Positions 45,393 to 54,858 of a stretch of DNA of 64,000 nt are shown one piece after another. Each line of letters starts with the position of its first letter. The stretch's first letter is position 1. Source of the DNA: Acinetobacter sp. ANC 4862 (GTDB taxonomy: Bacteria; Pseudomonadota; Gammaproteobacteria; Pseudomonadales; Moraxellaceae). The notes beneath the pieces were generated by a model. It saw only the letters and a program-made list of their open reading frames with translations, was not told where the DNA came from and did not search any database. Made by a program: the position numbers and the translations under genes. The DNA is taken from assembly GCF_004336635.1 (NCBI RefSeq), contig NZ_SJXH01000003.1, positions 119,746 through 183,745 on the forward strand. Direction: 5' to 3'.

Positions 45393-46283
45393 ATGTTTGG
45401 TCCACTCGAATTTATTTTAGCAGGTGTTTTGGTCGGTTTCTGCGTTGGAATTACAGGTGTTGGTGGAGGTTCATTAATGACTCCCATCCTGATTAGCCTG
45501 TTTAGAATCGAGCCACATATCGCCATTGGAACAGACTTACTTTATGCCGCAATTTCAAAATTCTGCGGTTCAATTGTCCATGCAAAAAAAATGAATATTG
45601 TCTGGCCGATTGTCCTTTGGCTTGCTGTGGGTAGTATTCCCGCTTCGTTTGCAACCCATTGGGTTTTAGAAAATTACCTCAGTCATTCAAGTAGCTATAA
45701 AGCTGTTTTGACCATGGTCTTGGGCTTTATGTTGACCCTGACCGGTATTTCTATCGTGTTCCGCGGTCACATTGAACGCTTCTTTAACAAGTTCCGTAAG
45801 GATGTCCCTTTGGATATGACGCAGGACTTGGAAAAGGTGAACCTGCAAGCGAAAGACAAACGTGCTTATATTATCATTATGGGTATTGTACTTGGCGTAT
45901 TTGTGACCCTTTCTTCAGTCGGTGCTGGTGCCTTTGGTATCATGGCGCTTGTGCTGATGTTCCCGAATTTACCGATGATCCGTATTATCGGTTCCGATGT
46001 CGTCCATGCCGTGCTTTTAACTTTAGTCGCAGGGCTTGGACACATGAGCTCGGGTAATGTAGATTTACATTTACTCGGATGGTTATTGGTCGGTTCAATT
46101 CCTGCAATTATCGTAGGAACTTTGATTAGTTCGCGCCTGCCAGAAAAAATTATCCGTAAAATTTTGGGGATTACCCTATTCGCATTAGGCATGAATTTTA
46201 TGCTTCATCCGGTCAAAGCAAAACCTGTAGAAAAACCGGCTACAGCGCAAGTGATCATTATTGAAAAAACGATGAAAGTTTAA
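45393..46283 (+). CDS. TauE/SafE-family (TSUP) anion exporter
   Basis: This 296-residue protein with about eight membrane helices has the family motif GVGGGSLMTPILI in the first half and the repeat SVGAGAFGIMAL in the second. Members move sulfite, sulfoacetate or related organo-sulfonates. The substrate is not visible and no sulfur genes adjoin. It is divergent from lpxB. Confidence 0.85.
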   Translation: MFGPLEFILAGVLVGFCVGITGVGGGSLMTPILISLFRIEPHIAIGTDLLYAAISKFCGSIVHAKKMNIVWPIVLWLAVGSIPASFATHWVLENYLSHSSSYKAVLTMVLGFMLTLTGISIVFRGHIERFFNKFRKDVPLDMTQDLEKVNLQAKDKRAYIIIMGIVLGVFVTLSSVGAGAFGIMALVLMFPNLPMIRIIGSDVVHAVLLTLVAGLGHMSSGNVDLHLLGWLLVGSIPAIIVGTLISSRLPEKIIRKILGITLFALGMNFMLHPVKAKPVEKPATAQVIIIEKTMKV

Positions 46284-46310
46284 TTTAACTATACGATTCA
46301 TCACTTTTTT

Positions 46311-46339
46311 TTGACCTATATATTGATCTTTTTTATAAC
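46311..46339 (+). promoter_or_regulatory. Sigma70-like promoter of the second DAHP synthase
   Basis: TTGACC (46311-46316) and TATAAC (46334-46339) are 17 bases apart, giving a start near 46346 and only about 65 untranslated bases, too few for an attenuator. Confidence 0.65.
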
Positions 46340-46409
46340 ATTGTGAACATACATTCGTGTTATATTCAGATTGAAAATAAACTTTTGTATGATCGAACCA
46401 GTGACGGCA

Positions 46410-47501
46410 ATGAATACACTACAGTCAAATCCTATTACACAATCAGACATCGATGACGTGAATGTACAAAGCATTCAGCCTTTGGTAACTCCTGCTGAAT
46501 TAAAAAAAGAGCTGCCTCTGACTGAACATGCCTATCAAACCGTGCTAAAAGGTCGTGAAACCATTCGCAATATCCTTGATGGTAAAGACAAGCGTCTATT
46601 CGTGGTCATTGGTCCTTGCTCAATTCACGATACGGTTGCTGCACATGAATATGCGGATCGTCTCAAAGTTTTAAGCGAAAAAGTGAAAGATACCCTCTAC
46701 ATTGTAATGCGCGTTTATTTTGAAAAACCGCGTACGACTGTGGGCTGGAAAGGTTTAATTAATGACCCTGACATGAATGACTCTTTCAATATTGAAAAAG
46801 GTCTTCGTATTGGTCGTCAGCTTTTGGTTGAACTGAATGAAAAAGGATTACCATGTGCCACTGAAGCACTTGATCCTAACTCGCCACAATATTATCAAGA
46901 TCTGATTTCATGGTCAGCCATTGGTGCACGTACCACCGAAAGCCAGACGCATCGTGAAATGTCTTCAGGCTTATCTTCACCTGTAGGTTTTAAAAATGGT
47001 ACTGATGGCGGTTTAACCGTTGCGACCAATGCCATGCAATCAGTTAAACACGGTCACAGCTTCTTGGGTCTGAATGATCAAGGTCAGGTTTCTGTCATTC
47101 GCACCAGTGGTAACCAATATGCCCACGTGGTACTTCGTGGTGGTAATGGCAAACCGAACTACGATGCAGGTTCTGTTGCAGAAGCTGAAAATGCTTTAGC
47201 GAAAGCCAAAGTCAGCAACAAAATCATGATTGATGCCAGCCATGCCAATTCAAACAAAGACCCGTACTTACAACCGCTGGTATTGAAAAACATCACAGAA
47301 CAAATTCTGGATGGCAACAAGTCGATTGTGGGGCTGATGGTTGAAAGTCATCTGAAAGGTGGTCGTCAGGATATTCCTGAAAATCTGGATGATCTTGAAT
47401 ACGGCAAATCAGTGACTGATGGCTGTATCGACTGGGAAACCACAGAAAAAGCCCTGCTCGATATGCATGAAGCACTCAAAGACGTTTTATCAAATCGCTA
47501 A
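46410..47501 (+). CDS. DAHP synthase, class I, second copy
   Basis: This 363-residue enzyme has the same shikimate-entry reaction and motifs as the copy at 4025-5086: IGPCSIHDTVAAHEYADRL, EKPRTTVGWKG, IGARTTESQTHREMSSG and IDASHANSNKDP. The start is taken at ATG 46410 (MNTLQSNPIT); ATG 46389 also fits. A plain promoter lies just upstream and no leader peptide is present, unlike the first copy. Isozyme specificity unknown, so no letter is given. Confidence 0.93.
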   Translation: MNTLQSNPITQSDIDDVNVQSIQPLVTPAELKKELPLTEHAYQTVLKGRETIRNILDGKDKRLFVVIGPCSIHDTVAAHEYADRLKVLSEKVKDTLYIVMRVYFEKPRTTVGWKGLINDPDMNDSFNIEKGLRIGRQLLVELNEKGLPCATEALDPNSPQYYQDLISWSAIGARTTESQTHREMSSGLSSPVGFKNGTDGGLTVATNAMQSVKHGHSFLGLNDQGQVSVIRTSGNQYAHVVLRGGNGKPNYDAGSVAEAENALAKAKVSNKIMIDASHANSNKDPYLQPLVLKNITEQILDGNKSIVGLMVESHLKGGRQDIPENLDDLEYGKSVTDGCIDWETTEKALLDMHEALKDVLSNR

Positions 47502-47509
47502 GAGATTTA

Positions 47510-47535
47510 AAACGCCATCTAACCAGATGGCGTTT
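47510..47535 (+). terminator. Hairpin after second DAHP synthase
   Basis: Perfect 11-bp stem AAACGCCATCT / AGATGGCGTTT with a 4-base loop. The T run behind it is short. Confidence 0.7.
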
Positions 47536-47565
47536 CTACTTTAACCTTAGGAAAAATTTTATCTT

Positions 47566-48093
47566 ATGAATGAAGAAATTGAAAATGCATTAAGCCACAT
47601 CGAGAATTTCCAGTTTATTCACCAACACCTATTCACCTCAGCTCAGCCCAATGCCGAACAGTTACAACTAATTAAAGAATACGGCGTGACCACGATTGTG
47701 AATATGGGATTGTCTGATGCAGAGCAACATTTAGCTCATGAAGATAAAATTTGTTTAGAGTTAGGCTTAAATTATATTCAACTACCGATTTCACCAGAAA
47801 CACCATCTGATGACCAATGTTTACTGATCTTAGACATGCTGGCGCATTTAGTACAAGAACAAATGGTGTGGGTACATTGCAGCAAAAATCATCATGTCAG
47901 TAGTTTGATCTATTTATATCGTCAGTACTATATGGATATGGACATGCCTACGGCACAAGAGCTGATGCACAATATTTGGGAACCGAATGAAACCTGGACA
48001 GGTCTCATCCATGCGGTAGCTCTACAACTGCAAGGTCGCAAAGCCACCCAAGAATTACAGCAGTCTTTGATGCATCCAGATCATTTTGCCTGA
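47566..48093 (+). CDS. Protein tyrosine phosphatase-like protein with altered P-loop
   Basis: A 175-residue protein of the cysteine-phosphatase fold (DUF442-like): [16 protein letters not shown] at the N-terminus and the P-loop [12 protein letters not shown] with Cys105. The Arg that should complete the loop (CxxxxR or CxxxxxR) is not there; His110 and Val111 occupy the positions. It may therefore be a phospho-binding or inactive member. It overlaps the end of convergent ispF by 13 bases. Confidence 0.75.
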   Translation: MNEEIENALSHIENFQFIHQHLFTSAQPNAEQLQLIKEYGVTTIVNMGLSDAEQHLAHEDKICLELGLNYIQLPISPETPSDDQCLLILDMLAHLVQEQMVWVHCSKNHHVSSLIYLYRQYYMDMDMPTAQELMHNIWEPNETWTGLIHAVALQLQGRKATQELQQSLMHPDHFA

Positions 48094-48581
48094 TGCGAAA
48101 TCAACACGGTTGCAGTCGATAAAATACCTTCTTCACGTCCGGTAAAGCCTAATTTTTCTGTGGTTGTGGCTTTAACGCTAATTTGTGTGACATGCACATC
48201 CAGAACATCTGCAATACTTTGACGCATTTCTAGATTATGTTTCGCCAATTTTGGGCGTTCACATGCGACTGTAATATCGGCATTATTTAACACATAACCA
48301 CGATCTAAAATCAGTTGATAGACATGTTTAAGCAAAACACGGCTATCAGCACCTTTAAATTTCGGATCGGTATCTGGAAAATGCTGTCCGATATCACCCA
48401 AAGCCAAAGCACCCAATAACGCATCACATAAAGCATGCAACACCACATCACCATCTGAATGCGCTTTTAGGCCTTGAGTATGTGGAATTTTAATCCCTGC
48501 CAAAGTGACAAAATCACCTTCTTCAAAGGCGTGTACATCCATTCCCTGACCAATCCGAATTTGTGCGACCACTTTGAGCAT
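48081..48581 (-). CDS. ispF: 2-C-methyl-D-erythritol 2,4-cyclodiphosphate synthase
   Basis: This 166-residue MEP-pathway enzyme forms the cyclic diphosphate precursor of isoprenoids. Zinc and substrate motifs are [27 protein letters not shown] and [18 protein letters not shown], with [16 protein letters not shown] at the C-terminus. It is a single gene. Confidence 0.95.
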   Translation of the reverse strand: MLKVVAQIRIGQGMDVHAFEEGDFVTLAGIKIPHTQGLKAHSDGDVVLHALCDALLGALALGDIGQHFPDTDPKFKGADSRVLLKHVYQLILDRGYVLNNADITVACERPKLAKHNLEMRQSIADVLDVHVTQISVKATTTEKLGFTGREEGILSTATVLISHQAK

Positions 48582-48671
48582 CCTTAAGAAATAAATGATT
48601 GAGATGTTGTATTCACGCTTTCTATTTCGCTATAGTTACATCAGCGCAACATAGTGAAATTATAAGCGATC

Positions 48672-49322
48672 ATGCTGGTGAATACCGATATTAATCTCAT
48701 TAAAACATTAAGCACATTATTCAGTATTGGCTGTTTGTGCTCAACTTTGGCTCATGCTCAAAAAATTGACTGTTCTAGCCCCAATACTTCGTCAATGAAA
48801 CAGATTTGTGCTGAAAATTTTACCCAATCGCGAGAGAAATTAAACAATCACTATATCACTGCATTTTTGGTCAGTGATGCACCAGTTCACCTGTTAGAAG
48901 ATACCCATACTTTATGGTTTAAGCGTTTACAACAATGTAAAAGTCTGGACTGTTATAAGCAACAATTTGAACTACGTATTGAAGATCTCAACTTTTATAC
49001 CTCACTGAATCAGAGTTTAACCAATCATTATTTAAAATTTGAAAATGGGCAAATCGCCAGTCAACCGGTGCATTTACAAGTCCATCAACTCAGCAAAGAT
49101 AGAATTAAAATTGAAGGCATCGCCTACCGCAACCCAAACAATAAACTAGAAACACAAACGATTCCTTTCTTAGCCTATACAACGCCTGACCAGAAAAGTG
49201 AGATCATGGATAACGAACATGATTGCAAATATCAGTTCGATTTTAATAAAGCCATTTTATCGGTGAAAACTGAACAGAAAGGTTGTGAGCGCTTTGTGGG
49301 TGTATATCGGATTTATGATTAA
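48672..49322 (+). CDS. Exported protein with DUF1311/LprI-like N-terminal domain
   Basis: This 216-residue protein has a signal peptide cleaved after about residue 29 (TLAHA), then IDCSSPNTSSMKQICAENFTQSREKLNNHY, which resembles the LprI-like/DUF1311 domain with its conserved cysteines. The C-terminal half is not recognised. The shorter DUF1311 protein at 54354 is a distant relative. Periplasmic location is likely; a lysozyme-inhibitor-like role is only a possibility. Confidence 0.65.
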   Translation: MLVNTDINLIKTLSTLFSIGCLCSTLAHAQKIDCSSPNTSSMKQICAENFTQSREKLNNHYITAFLVSDAPVHLLEDTHTLWFKRLQQCKSLDCYKQQFELRIEDLNFYTSLNQSLTNHYLKFENGQIASQPVHLQVHQLSKDRIKIEGIAYRNPNNKLETQTIPFLAYTTPDQKSEIMDNEHDCKYQFDFNKAILSVKTEQKGCERFVGVYRIYD

Positions 49323-49357
49323 TTACTCAGTTTAATTTTATAAAAAGTGTGGTTCTG

Positions 49358-49729
49358 ATGGATGATCATTCGATTCAGAGAATTGCCATTGAGACAGCTA
49401 TAAACCTAGTCGCGGCTGAACATTCACAACCTTTTGGCTTTTGGGTGGATGTATACAAAGTCTCGGATAAAATTTTTATGATGGCGATGACCTATCAAAA
49501 TGAAAAAATTGTCACTCTAAAATGCTCTCCGCAAGACTCTGAAATGCTGCGTGATATCTATCCGTCGATTCGTCCCGGATATCACATGAATAAAAAGCAC
49601 TGGATCACGATTTATCCAGATAAGGAAATCACCAGGGAATTGGTGCAAGATTTAGTCATTGCCTCATATGAACTGGTAATCAGTAAATTACCTAAACACC
49701 AGAAAAAAGGTTTAGAAGCTATAAAATAA
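49358..49729 (+). CDS. MmcQ/YjbR-family protein
   Basis: This 123-residue small cytoplasmic protein has the YjbR core LKCSPQDSEMLRDIYPSIRPGYHMNKKHWITI. The family has a CyaY-like fold and is sometimes described as DNA-binding; its role is unknown. ATG 49358 is chosen over an in-frame GTG three codons upstream. A good terminator follows. Confidence 0.85.
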   Translation: MDDHSIQRIAIETAINLVAAEHSQPFGFWVDVYKVSDKIFMMAMTYQNEKIVTLKCSPQDSEMLRDIYPSIRPGYHMNKKHWITIYPDKEITRELVQDLVIASYELVISKLPKHQKKGLEAIK

Positions 49730-49760
49730 AAGCATGAAGCCAATAACTCCATGCTTTTTT
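49728..49760. terminator. Intrinsic terminator
   Basis: AAAAGCATG / CATGCTTTT with a 13-base loop and a T run; it lies between the convergent YjbR and DadA-like genes. Confidence 0.75.
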
Positions 49761-49767
49761 AAATTGC

Positions 49768-51012
49768 TTAAACTGGATGTTGTGAAGCCACTTGCTGACT
49801 AATCATCACGGCTGTCGCTGCGGATAATGTCCAACCTAAATGACCATGTCCGGTATTATAAAAAACCCGTTCACGCTTTCCACGGCGTACAATCGGCATC
49901 ATATTCGGCATCATCGGACGTAAACCTGCCCAAGGTACGACATTTTCAGTGGTAATATTAAAATTCTTGTTCACCCAATCGGTCAGCGGCTGAATACGAT
50001 CTGCCCGGATATCCCGGTTATAACCATTAAATTCAGCCGTGCCTGCAACACGTAGACGATCTGCGCCTAAACGTGAAGTGACAATTTTCGCACTTTCATC
50101 CAACAGGCTCACCCACGGTGCATTCTTGATGCTGTCCTCATCATTTAAATCTAGCGTAATGGAATAACCCTTGACTGGATAGACATTGACGCGATCACCC
50201 AATAAATTTGCCAAGTGATAGCTTCCGACACCGCCACAAACCACCACAGCATCCGCTTCCAAAGATTCGACTGTCGCTGCATCTAACAGCATATTTTCAT
50301 TACTGGCATGGTAAAGCACAGTGACACCTTTGGCATGATGCTTGACATCAGTTACTTCCATACCAAACATGTATTTCACACCATATTTTTCAGATGCTTC
50401 GGCAAGCCCCTTGGTAAATTTATGAATATCGCCTGTGGCATCACCGGGACAATAAAAACCACCGTAATATTCGCCTTTCAAACTCGGCTCTATACTTTTA
50501 ATTTCTTCCGGTGTAACCGGAATTCTTTCTAAACCACCCTCTGTAAGCAAAGTATTCACCCGAGTTGCCACTTCATAATCAAGCTTGCTGTGATAAAAAT
50601 GTAGAATTCCACGCTTTTCCAAATCAAACTGAATATTTTCTTGTTCAGCAACAGCAAATAAACGCTCCCGGGCTAATAACGCCATTTTTACGGTATCGCG
50701 AGTATTGGCTTCGTAATTTTTAATATTGCCAAGGAATTCCATTAACCAGCCATATTTATGCAGGTCAAATGAAGGGTTAAGCAACAGTGGTGCATTCTTA
50801 TTCGACATCCACTTAATACCTTTCAGTACTGTGGCTTTTTGATTCCACACTTCCGCATTACAGGCAGACAGTTGTCCGCCATTGGCAAATGAGGTTTCCA
50901 TGGCTGGATATAAATGTTTATCCATGACGGTAACTTTATAGCCCAATTTTGCCAGCTCATAGGCAGAAGTAACACCGGTAATTCCTGATCCGATCACAAC
51001 GATATGACACAT
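49768..51012 (-). CDS. dadA: DadA-like D-amino acid dehydrogenase under glycine riboswitch control
   Basis: This 414-residue FAD oxidoreductase has the N-terminal dinucleotide motif MCHIVVIGSGITGVTSAYEL and the ending NTGHGHLGWTLSAATA. It would oxidatively deaminate D-alanine or other small amino acids to keto acids at the membrane. ATG 51012 follows GGGAGTG; an in-frame ATG at 51063 lies inside the riboswitch and is not used. The tandem glycine riboswitch upstream implies that glycine itself may be a substrate, so a glycine-dehydrogenating function is possible. Confidence 0.88.
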   Translation of the reverse strand: MCHIVVIGSGITGVTSAYELAKLGYKVTVMDKHLYPAMETSFANGGQLSACNAEVWNQKATVLKGIKWMSNKNAPLLLNPSFDLHKYGWLMEFLGNIKNYEANTRDTVKMALLARERLFAVAEQENIQFDLEKRGILHFYHSKLDYEVATRVNTLLTEGGLERIPVTPEEIKSIEPSLKGEYYGGFYCPGDATGDIHKFTKGLAEASEKYGVKYMFGMEVTDVKHHAKGVTVLYHASNENMLLDAATVESLEADAVVVCGGVGSYHLANLLGDRVNVYPVKGYSITLDLNDEDSIKNAPWVSLLDESAKIVTSRLGADRLRVAGTAEFNGYNRDIRADRIQPLTDWVNKNFNITTENVVPWAGLRPMMPNMMPIVRRGKRERVFYNTGHGHLGWTLSAATAVMISQQVASQHPV

Positions 51013-51055
51013 ACGACACTCCCTGAAAATGTGTATACATTTCTTCTGAGCCCCA

Positions 51056-51241
51056 TCTGTCATTGATACCTGAGAGCTTCGATCATGACGTTAAAAACTT
51101 AACGCTGACCATCCCCTTCGGTGAGCATATTGACTGAATATGCTTCTCTCCAGATTTTTGAAATTATTACAGTCCTTTTGCCTGAGAGTTTCCGGGGTCG
51201 TTGCTCCTTCGGCGTGTTCACAGAAGAACATCTCTCCTGCA
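51056..51241 (-). promoter_or_regulatory. Tandem glycine riboswitch
   Basis: On the minus strand two aptamers follow each other. The first has GGAGAGA, CGCCGAAGGAGCAA and AACTCTCAGGCAAAAGGAC. The second has TGGAGAGAAGC, CACCGAAGGGG and GCTCTCAGGTATCAATGACAG. These are the conserved cores of the glycine riboswitch, joined by a short linker. The 3' end lies about 45 bases before the DadA-like start. Glycine binding would switch the gene, most likely on, as in other glycine-use operons. Confidence 0.9.
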
Positions 51242-51461
51242 ATAATTACTTATATTAATATGAGCAACTTTTGTACCATTCGCGAGCACTAAATTCATTT
51301 ATTTGTTAATTAATTCATCTTAAATAAAAATAGTCATATTAATCAAATAATTAATATAAAAATAAATTTAATAAAAACTAAATATCATAAAAATAAAATG
51401 AAATCAGTTATTCAAATTCTACTGTTGTATTGATTTAAATGCACCGTTTTAGACATCTTAT

Positions 51462-52004
51462 TTACATCTCTTTAATTACCGACTTTGTCATATGCTGTAA
51501 TTTCAAATCAATCACAGGTTGCCCTACATTTGCATGAATCGGATACGACTCCACACATGCTGTTTTTGAATAGCCACACCGTTCGTAATATTGAATCAGC
51601 TCTGTTCTGGCATCGAGTACAAACATTTCATAACTGATTAAGGTTGGACAAATTGCGAATGCTTTTTGTTCAGCATATGCTAAAATTTGCTTCCCAACAC
51701 CCTGATTTTGCCAGTCTGAAGCTACACAAAAAGTTCCTATTTCAACGGCATTTTGCTGAAAGGTTAAACCGATACAGGCCACTAAAGCAGAATCTAAATC
51801 TTCAACCATTTCAGCAACAAATAGAGAAAAATTCTGCTGGCTCAAACTATCCAATAACTGCTGACGATTGATTCGATCTCCAGCAACAATATCCTGTTCA
51901 CTGGTCCAACTAGCACCTGTAGTTGTACGATATGCCTGATTAATCAATCCTATGAGGTTGTTGATATCATTTAAATTTGCGGTTCTATATCTTAATGACT
52001 TCAT
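51462..52004 (-). CDS. GNAT-family N-acetyltransferase
   Basis: This 180-residue protein has the acetyl-CoA motif GTFCVASDWQNQGVGKQILAYAE and the later YYERCGY segment of GNAT enzymes. ATG 52004 (MKSLRYRTANLNDINN) is preferred over an upstream start 16 codons earlier, since the family begins at the RxAxxxD strand. The acetyl acceptor is unknown. Same strand as aroC and downstream of it behind a terminator. Confidence 0.85.
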   Translation of the reverse strand: MKSLRYRTANLNDINNLIGLINQAYRTTTGASWTSEQDIVAGDRINRQQLLDSLSQQNFSLFVAEMVEDLDSALVACIGLTFQQNAVEIGTFCVASDWQNQGVGKQILAYAEQKAFAICPTLISYEMFVLDARTELIQYYERCGYSKTACVESYPIHANVGQPVIDLKLQHMTKSVIKEM

Positions 52005-52071
52005 TATTTTTCTAAAAAATTGAATTGAAAGAAAATTACCACAAAGCATCATTAAACAAAATTCTATCCAT

Positions 52072-52102
52072 AAAAAAACCAGACTTAAAGTCTGGTTTTT
52101 TT
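52072..52102 (-). terminator. Intrinsic terminator after aroC
   Basis: AAAAACCAGACT / AGTCTGGTTTTT with a 3-base loop and T runs on both strands. Confidence 0.85.
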
Positions 52103-52139
52103 ATCATTAAAGCTCGTAGCCTTAACGAGTTACTTCGGT

Positions 52140-53225
52140 TTAAATCGGTGCAAATGGCACAACCACATCCGCATTTTGTGCACGATGGCGCATGAAATGA
52201 TCCATCAACACAATTGCAAACATCGCTTCAGCGATTGGGGTCGCACGAACACCGACACACGGATCATGACGACCTTTGGTCAATACGTCGGTATCTTCAC
52301 GATCGATATTAATGGTTTTACCTGGCGTGGTAATACTTGCAGTTGGTTTCAGTGCAATCGCCACACGAATGGTTTGACCACTCGAAATTCCGCCCAAAAT
52401 ACCACCAGCATGATTGGCCAAGAAACCGTCTGTGGTCAATTCATCACGCGATTCATGACCAAACTGTTCTGCAACCGCAAAGCCATCACCAATTTCTACG
52501 CCTTTAACTGCATTGATGCTCATCATGGCATGTGCAATATCCGCATCTAAACGGTCAAATACTGGTTCGCCCCAACCTACCGGCACATTCTCTGCAAGAA
52601 TTTCAAGCTTCGCACCACAGCTAGTGCCTTGCTCGCGAAGTGAAGTGACTAATGCTTCAAAACGTGGAACTGCATCCGCATCACCACAGAAAAATGGATT
52701 GTTTGGAACTTCATTCCAATCCAGTTTTTCGGTTTTTTCAGTACCAATTTGTGTTACATGACCACGAATCACAATACCAAACTTTTCAGCCAGATATTTC
52801 TTCGCAATTGCACCGGCAGCCACGCGCATCGCAGTTTCACGTGCGCTTGAACGACCGCCACCACGGTAATCACGGAAACCATACTTTTGGGTATAAGTAT
52901 AGTCAGCATGACCCGGACGGAAAGTCTGCGCAATATTGCCGTAGTCTTTGGATTTTTGATCCGTATTACGAATCAATAAACCAATTGATGTACCTGTGGT
53001 TTTACCCTCAAATACACCAGAAATAATTTCGACTTCATCCGGCTCTTTACGCTGAGTTGCAAATTTAGAGGTACCCGGTTTGCGGCGGTCTAAATCTTTT
53101 TGTAAATCTGCTTCAGTCAGTTCGATCCCAGGCGGCACACCATCGACAATTGCCATCAGGCCAACGCCATGAGATTCACCACAAGTCGTTACACGGAACA
53201 GTTGTCCAATACTATTACCTGCCAT
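52140..53225 (-). CDS. aroC: Chorismate synthase
   Basis: This 361-residue FMN enzyme converts EPSP to chorismate, the last shikimate step. Signatures are [16 protein letters not shown] near the start, [15 protein letters not shown] and [20 protein letters not shown] 53225 has AAGGAG eight bases upstream; the earlier ATG at 53231 is ignored. It follows prmB with a 12-base gap, so the two are cotranscribed. Confidence 0.96.
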   Translation of the reverse strand: MAGNSIGQLFRVTTCGESHGVGLMAIVDGVPPGIELTEADLQKDLDRRKPGTSKFATQRKEPDEVEIISGVFEGKTTGTSIGLLIRNTDQKSKDYGNIAQTFRPGHADYTYTQKYGFRDYRGGGRSSARETAMRVAAGAIAKKYLAEKFGIVIRGHVTQIGTEKTEKLDWNEVPNNPFFCGDADAVPRFEALVTSLREQGTSCGAKLEILAENVPVGWGEPVFDRLDADIAHAMMSINAVKGVEIGDGFAVAEQFGHESRDELTTDGFLANHAGGILGGISSGQTIRVAIALKPTASITTPGKTINIDREDTDVLTKGRHDPCVGVRATPIAEAMFAIVLMDHFMRHRAQNADVVVPFAPI

Positions 53226-53237
53226 GTTCACAACTCC

Positions 53238-54248
53238 TTATGCTTGAACAGATTGTACAAATAAATCACGGTATTTACGGCATTGCTCTGCTGTTAAAGC
53301 AAAAACACCCGAACCACCTTTTTGGAAGGTTAACCAATGGAAATCCACAGTATTAAAGTTCTGTTTCATTGCCCATTCAGAGTTACCTACTTCAATGACA
53401 ATCAAGCCATCTTCAGTTAGGTAATCTGCAGCTTGCGCCAACATTTTACGAACCAAATCTAAACCGTCTTGACCTGCAGCAAGTGCAAGTTCTGGCTCAT
53501 GCAAAAATTCAGCTGGTAAATCAGCCATATCTTCTGCATCCACATATGGAGGATTCGATACGATTAAATCATATTGATTTTCAGCAGGAATTTTTGCGAA
53601 TAAATCTGATTCCATCAATGCAACCTGATATTGCATATTGTGATGTTCAGCGTTAATCGACGCCACTTCTAAAGCTTCTTTAGAAATATCGGTTGCATCC
53701 ACTTCCGATTCAGGAAAAGCATAAGCCAAAGCAATCGCAATACAGCCCGAACCGGTACACATATCCAAAATACGACGCGGAGTTTGTGGATTATTATTTT
53801 CAGGAAGATTGTTCAAAGCTTCACGCATTTGACCATGTTCATCTAGGCAATAAGGTGCAAAACGTTGATTGATCAATTCTGCAATTGGTGAACGTGGAAT
53901 CAGCACACGCTCATCTACGTAATAAGGTTTGTCGCAGAAATATGCCAGATTCAACAAATATGAAGTTGGCACTTTTTCATTGATACGACGTTCCAGCAAA
54001 CTGATAAATTCAGCTTTTTCACTTGGCAGTAATTTCGCATCTAAAATTTCTGGATTTGCGTTCCAGTCCAGTGCCAGTGTTTGCAATACTAAAGCCGAGC
54101 TTTCTGCAAAAAAGTCTTCTGTACCTTGACCCAAGTGTGCATCGTATTGACGTAGAGCTGAAACACCAAAACGGATAAAATCACGAATAGTTGTTAGGTT
54201 TTCAGCGGCTTCCTGTAAATGTTCAGGGCTAATTGTCAGTTGATCCAC
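53238..54248 (-). CDS. prmB: 50S ribosomal protein L3 glutamine methyltransferase PrmB
   Basis: This 336-residue SAM-dependent methyltransferase has the SAM motif ILDMCTGSGCIAIALA and the Gln-methylating NPPY motif in LIVSNPPYVDAEDM. It has the N-terminal helical part typical of PrmB (HemK family). The start is GTG 54248. The prmB-aroC pair is a conserved gene order in gammaproteobacteria. Confidence 0.93.
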   Translation of the reverse strand: MDQLTISPEHLQEAAENLTTIRDFIRFGVSALRQYDAHLGQGTEDFFAESSALVLQTLALDWNANPEILDAKLLPSEKAEFISLLERRINEKVPTSYLLNLAYFCDKPYYVDERVLIPRSPIAELINQRFAPYCLDEHGQMREALNNLPENNNPQTPRRILDMCTGSGCIAIALAYAFPESEVDATDISKEALEVASINAEHHNMQYQVALMESDLFAKIPAENQYDLIVSNPPYVDAEDMADLPAEFLHEPELALAAGQDGLDLVRKMLAQAADYLTEDGLIVIEVGNSEWAMKQNFNTVDFHWLTFQKGGSGVFALTAEQCRKYRDLFVQSVQA

Positions 54249-54353
54249 TTAAGGCATCTCCAAGGTCAAATTTTTAAAGCGCCTTATGATACCTTGTTTT
54301 ATTGGTTTTTTATAACGTTTCAAGCAGATTAAAAACAATAATCTATTCGCCAT

Positions 54354-54719
54354 TTATTTAATTTGATAATAGTAAGCACGTTCCATCGTCATTTCTAAAA
54401 CACATTTTTCCTGTTTGACTTTAAGGAAGCTCGAGGTCACTTTTAAATAGCATTGCTGATTAACACGTTTTAACCAAAGCTTATGCTGCTGCTCGACATT
54501 ACTTTGATTAATCCCACTGTTTTTTAAATAATTTTTATAATATTTATTCAGGATTTTTTCCTGATTTTTCAACTCTTTATCTACACATTTTTTGACTGTT
54601 TCAATTTGACCATAAGATGTGTTTAGGCATTTGTTATATTCGTCAGAATATCCTTGTGCTAAAACTGCGGTTGAGCCCAAAGCAGCCATACTGAAAATCA
54701 CTGGCATTAAAAATCGCAT
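54354..54719 (-). CDS. Small exported DUF1311-like protein
   Basis: A 121-residue protein with a signal peptide (MRFLMPVIFSMAALGSTAVLAQ) followed by a helical DUF1311-type domain: YNKCLNTSYGQIETVKKCVDKEL, then LWLKRVNQQCYLK and KCVLEMTMERAYY, with cysteines in matching places to the protein at 48672. ATG 54719 is preferred over an earlier one; AGGGGA lies in front. Periplasmic; the role is unknown. Confidence 0.7.
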   Translation of the reverse strand: MRFLMPVIFSMAALGSTAVLAQGYSDEYNKCLNTSYGQIETVKKCVDKELKNQEKILNKYYKNYLKNSGINQSNVEQQHKLWLKRVNQQCYLKVTSSFLKVKQEKCVLEMTMERAYYYQIK

Positions 54720-54858
54720 CACATTCCCCTGTCTTAAATGACTCAAATTTAAATAATATTGTTTTGTTTATTCAAAGATACTACAACAATCATGTGCAAA
54801 TTCCTATATCACTGCAGCTCAAGCCTAAATCAGATAAAAACTTCATTACAATTACACA

